Source: Baffinella frigidus
Taxonomy: Eukaryota; Cryptophyceae; Cryptomonadales; Baffinellaceae
Direction of reading: 5' to 3'
Assembly (NCBI GenBank): GCA_026770585.1
Contig: MU647246.1
Span: forward strand, 45,306 to 55,453
DNA length: 10,148 nt
Shown: positions 4,873 to 7,800 of the stretch, one piece after another
How the letters are laid out: each line of letters begins with the position of its first letter
Numbering within the stretch: the stretch's first letter is position 1
The notes under the pieces: generated by a model
What the model was told of the DNA's origin: nothing
The model's input: only the letters and a program-made list of their open reading frames with translations
Databases searched by the model: none
Translations under genes and position numbers: made by a program

Positions 4873-7800
4873 CTGGGGGGTTTGGGGTTTGGGGTTTGGG
4901 GTTTAAGTTTAGGGTTTAGGGTTTAGGGTTTGAGGTTTGGGGTTTGGGGTGTGGGGTATGGGGTTTGGGGTTTAGGATTTAGGGTTCACGGTTCAGGGTT
5001 TAAGGTTTAGGGTTTAGTGTTCAGGATTTCGGGTTTCGGGTTTAGGTCCACCTCAGCCTCCTTCATGAACCCCACTTGCTCCTGCAGTGCACTCACCTGG
5101 TGCAGGGTGTAAGGTTTAGGGTATAGTGTTACCACGCCAGATTGAATAAGGGGGTGAATCATCCTGGACCGTCAAATGACGGTGGCCAACTTTTGGGGTG
5201 TTTCTCGTTGATGTGAATATCTTCAAAAGTGGACATTTATACCAGGTTCCTTTAGACGGACACTCCTTCTGACACTCTGGCGTGGTAGAGCGCTGTGCCG
5301 AGAAGTTGGCCACCGAAAAATGGGAAAATGGGAAAATTGGAGCCGTTTATGTCCACTTTTGAGGAATTATTGGTACTAAATTTCTCAAAAGTCCACAAAA
5401 TGGCTCCAATTTCTCAATTTTCCATTATTTCCCGTGGCCAACTTCTCTGCACAGCGCTCTAAGGGTAGGGGGAAAGTGCGTTTCAGGGATACTTCGCACA
5501 CAAGAAAGCGCTGCTGCTGCCGCGCTCCCACCTGCTCGGTTTAGGGTTTAGGGTTTATGGTTTAGCGTTTAGGGTTTAAGGTCTAGGGTTTAGGGTCTAG
5601 GGTTTAGTGTTTTAGTGTTTAGTGTTTTGGGTTTAGTGTTAGGGTTTAGGGTCTAGGGTTCAGGGTGCAGGGTTCAGGGTTTAAAGTTGACCAGAGAGAC
5701 GTTTCAGGGGCGCCTCGAAATCAACGACACGCAGGGTGGTCTTATGCTCCTAACAATAGGCCCACCACAGGACCTCCGGCGGTGCTCAAGTCAAGTGGGC
5801 GATAACGCTTGACAGCGTCAGTACAATAGGCCCCCCGCAAGACCCCGGGCGGTGCTCGTTTCCCAACTCGAGAGTCGACTTCAGAACCAATATTTGGCGC
5901 CAAATTTATCAGCGGTCGGCTGAGAACGGTCTAGTGTTTATCATTTATCATTTATCATTTATCATTTATCATTTATCATTTGTTGCTAAGTGTATATTTT
6001 TTGGGATTTAGAGAACCTCAAAATGGTAAGGAGCCTCCAAATTTTTCTGCCCGTCTGCTGAGAGCAGTTCAGGGTTTAGGGTTTAGGGTTCAGTGTTCAG
6101 TGTTCAGTGTTGAGTGTTGAATGTTGAATGTTTAGTGTTTAGTGTTTGAGGTTGAGAGAGCCTCTAAAATTTAGGAAGCCAATGGTTGTTAGGGAGCCTC
6201 CAATTTTTAGGGAAAATGTTAGGGAGGCTCAAAATTTGATGGAGGCTCGAAACCTGTGCGCGAAGCTGATCGCGACTCTCGGTGTCCAGCGAGACCTCCT
6301 CCATATCTGTTTTCGGGTTTTGGGTTTGGGTTTTGGGTTTTGGGGTGTGGGGTTTGGGGGTTGGGGTGTGGAGTTTGGGGTTTGGGATTTGGGGTTTGGG
6401 GTTTGGGGTTTGGGGTTTGGTTTTTTTGTTTTGTTTTTTTGTTTGGGGTGTTGAGTGTTTGGTGTTTAGTGTTTGGGGTTTAGGGTATAGGGTTCACCTT
6501 GCATGGATTCGTCCAGCCCCCCCCGCGCCGCCCCGGCTGCTCGTTCCTGTAGAGAGTTTAGGGTTCAGGGTTCAGGGTTTAGGGTTCAGGGTTTAGGGTT
6601 TAAGGTTTAAGGTTTGTGGTTTAGGATGTAGGGTGTAGGGTTTAGGGATTAGGGATTAGGGTTTAGGGTGTAGGGTTTAGGGTTTAGGGTTCAGGGTTTA
6701 GGGTTGGGTTTAGGGTTTAGGGTTTAGGGTTCAGGGTTTAGGATGCAGGATTTAGGGTTTAGGTTTCAGGGTTTAGGGTTTGGGGTTTAGGGTTTAGGGT
6801 TTAGGGTTTAGGGTTTAGGGTTTAGGGTTTAGGGCTTAGGGTTTAGGGTTTAGGGTTGGGTTTAGGGTCCACAAGAACGCGACCACGATTTCGCGGACAA
6901 CGTGAAGACCCTGTCGAGGCTGAAAGAGGGAGTATTTTAAATGTGGAGTTGTTAAATTTAGTACGAGTCACGGGCAGGTTTGGTCACGTATCTGGGGGAT
7001 TTCCCCCAGATACGTGACCAAACGCCCCTATTTGTATGAAATTTACTACACATATCTTTTTCTTCTTCAAAAGAATCCCTGTTTTTAAATAGTCACATTT
7101 CTGGCCTCGAGTGGACCACTCGTTCAAAAGCTCTAGAAGAGGAATTCACTGCCAGCCAGAAAATTTCACCTTAAGTCAACTGGCTGATCCCCGGCAATAA
7201 GTTGCCGTGGAGCCTGGTCCAGATCAGGCAGTTGACTTAAGACTCTGACTGGCAAGGCAGTTGACTTCAGATTAAACTTTCTGGCGTGCAGTGGAATCCG
7301 GAAAGGGGGGTGGCGGACACACACCGCTCGAGAACGCTGGAGCACCCTATTTAAAACCAGCAAAAGCACTTTTAAAAGGGATTTCCCCAGGATTGGTCAC
7401 GTACCTCACGGAAAACCCGCGACCCTCTGGTACAAACCCTAAAATCCCATATATGAATAGAGTGCTCCAGCATTTCTCGAGTGGGAGGACACACAACCTG
7501 TTCGAGATCCGCCGCCAGCGAACCAGCGCGCGCCTTTGCATCCACCCATCTGGTATTGCCTACGGTAGGCCGTAGGGGCCTAGGGGGGGGTCCTATGAAA
7601 CAATAGGTCCTAGGGGCCCTACGGCCTACCGTAGGCAATACCGTAGGCTGAACTACCCGGTTTTCAGGACGTTACCCTACCACTTAGCAGCGACCGATAA
7701 CCTTTTCACCTCGAATTTAAGGTGAAATCCCGGTTAGGTTCCAGGGCAATGGGTAAAATTCTGGTACATATCGTTTAGATGGACTGTATCCGTGAAGCCT

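Noticed and set aside
5893-5904. TTTGGCGCCAAA as an E2F-type site
   Set aside because: It matches the core motif but lies inside a putative intron far from any gene start; a single 12-bp match is weak.
6146-6596. Open frames giving Val-Trp-Gly-Leu-Gly-Phe repeats
   Set aside because: They are translations of TTTGGGG/TTTAGGG arrays; a 7-bp period keeps frames open without coding selection.
7170-7241. tRNA or other structured RNA gene
   Set aside because: 72 nt with strong stems, but it lacks tRNA conserved bases and is explained by nested inverted repeats.
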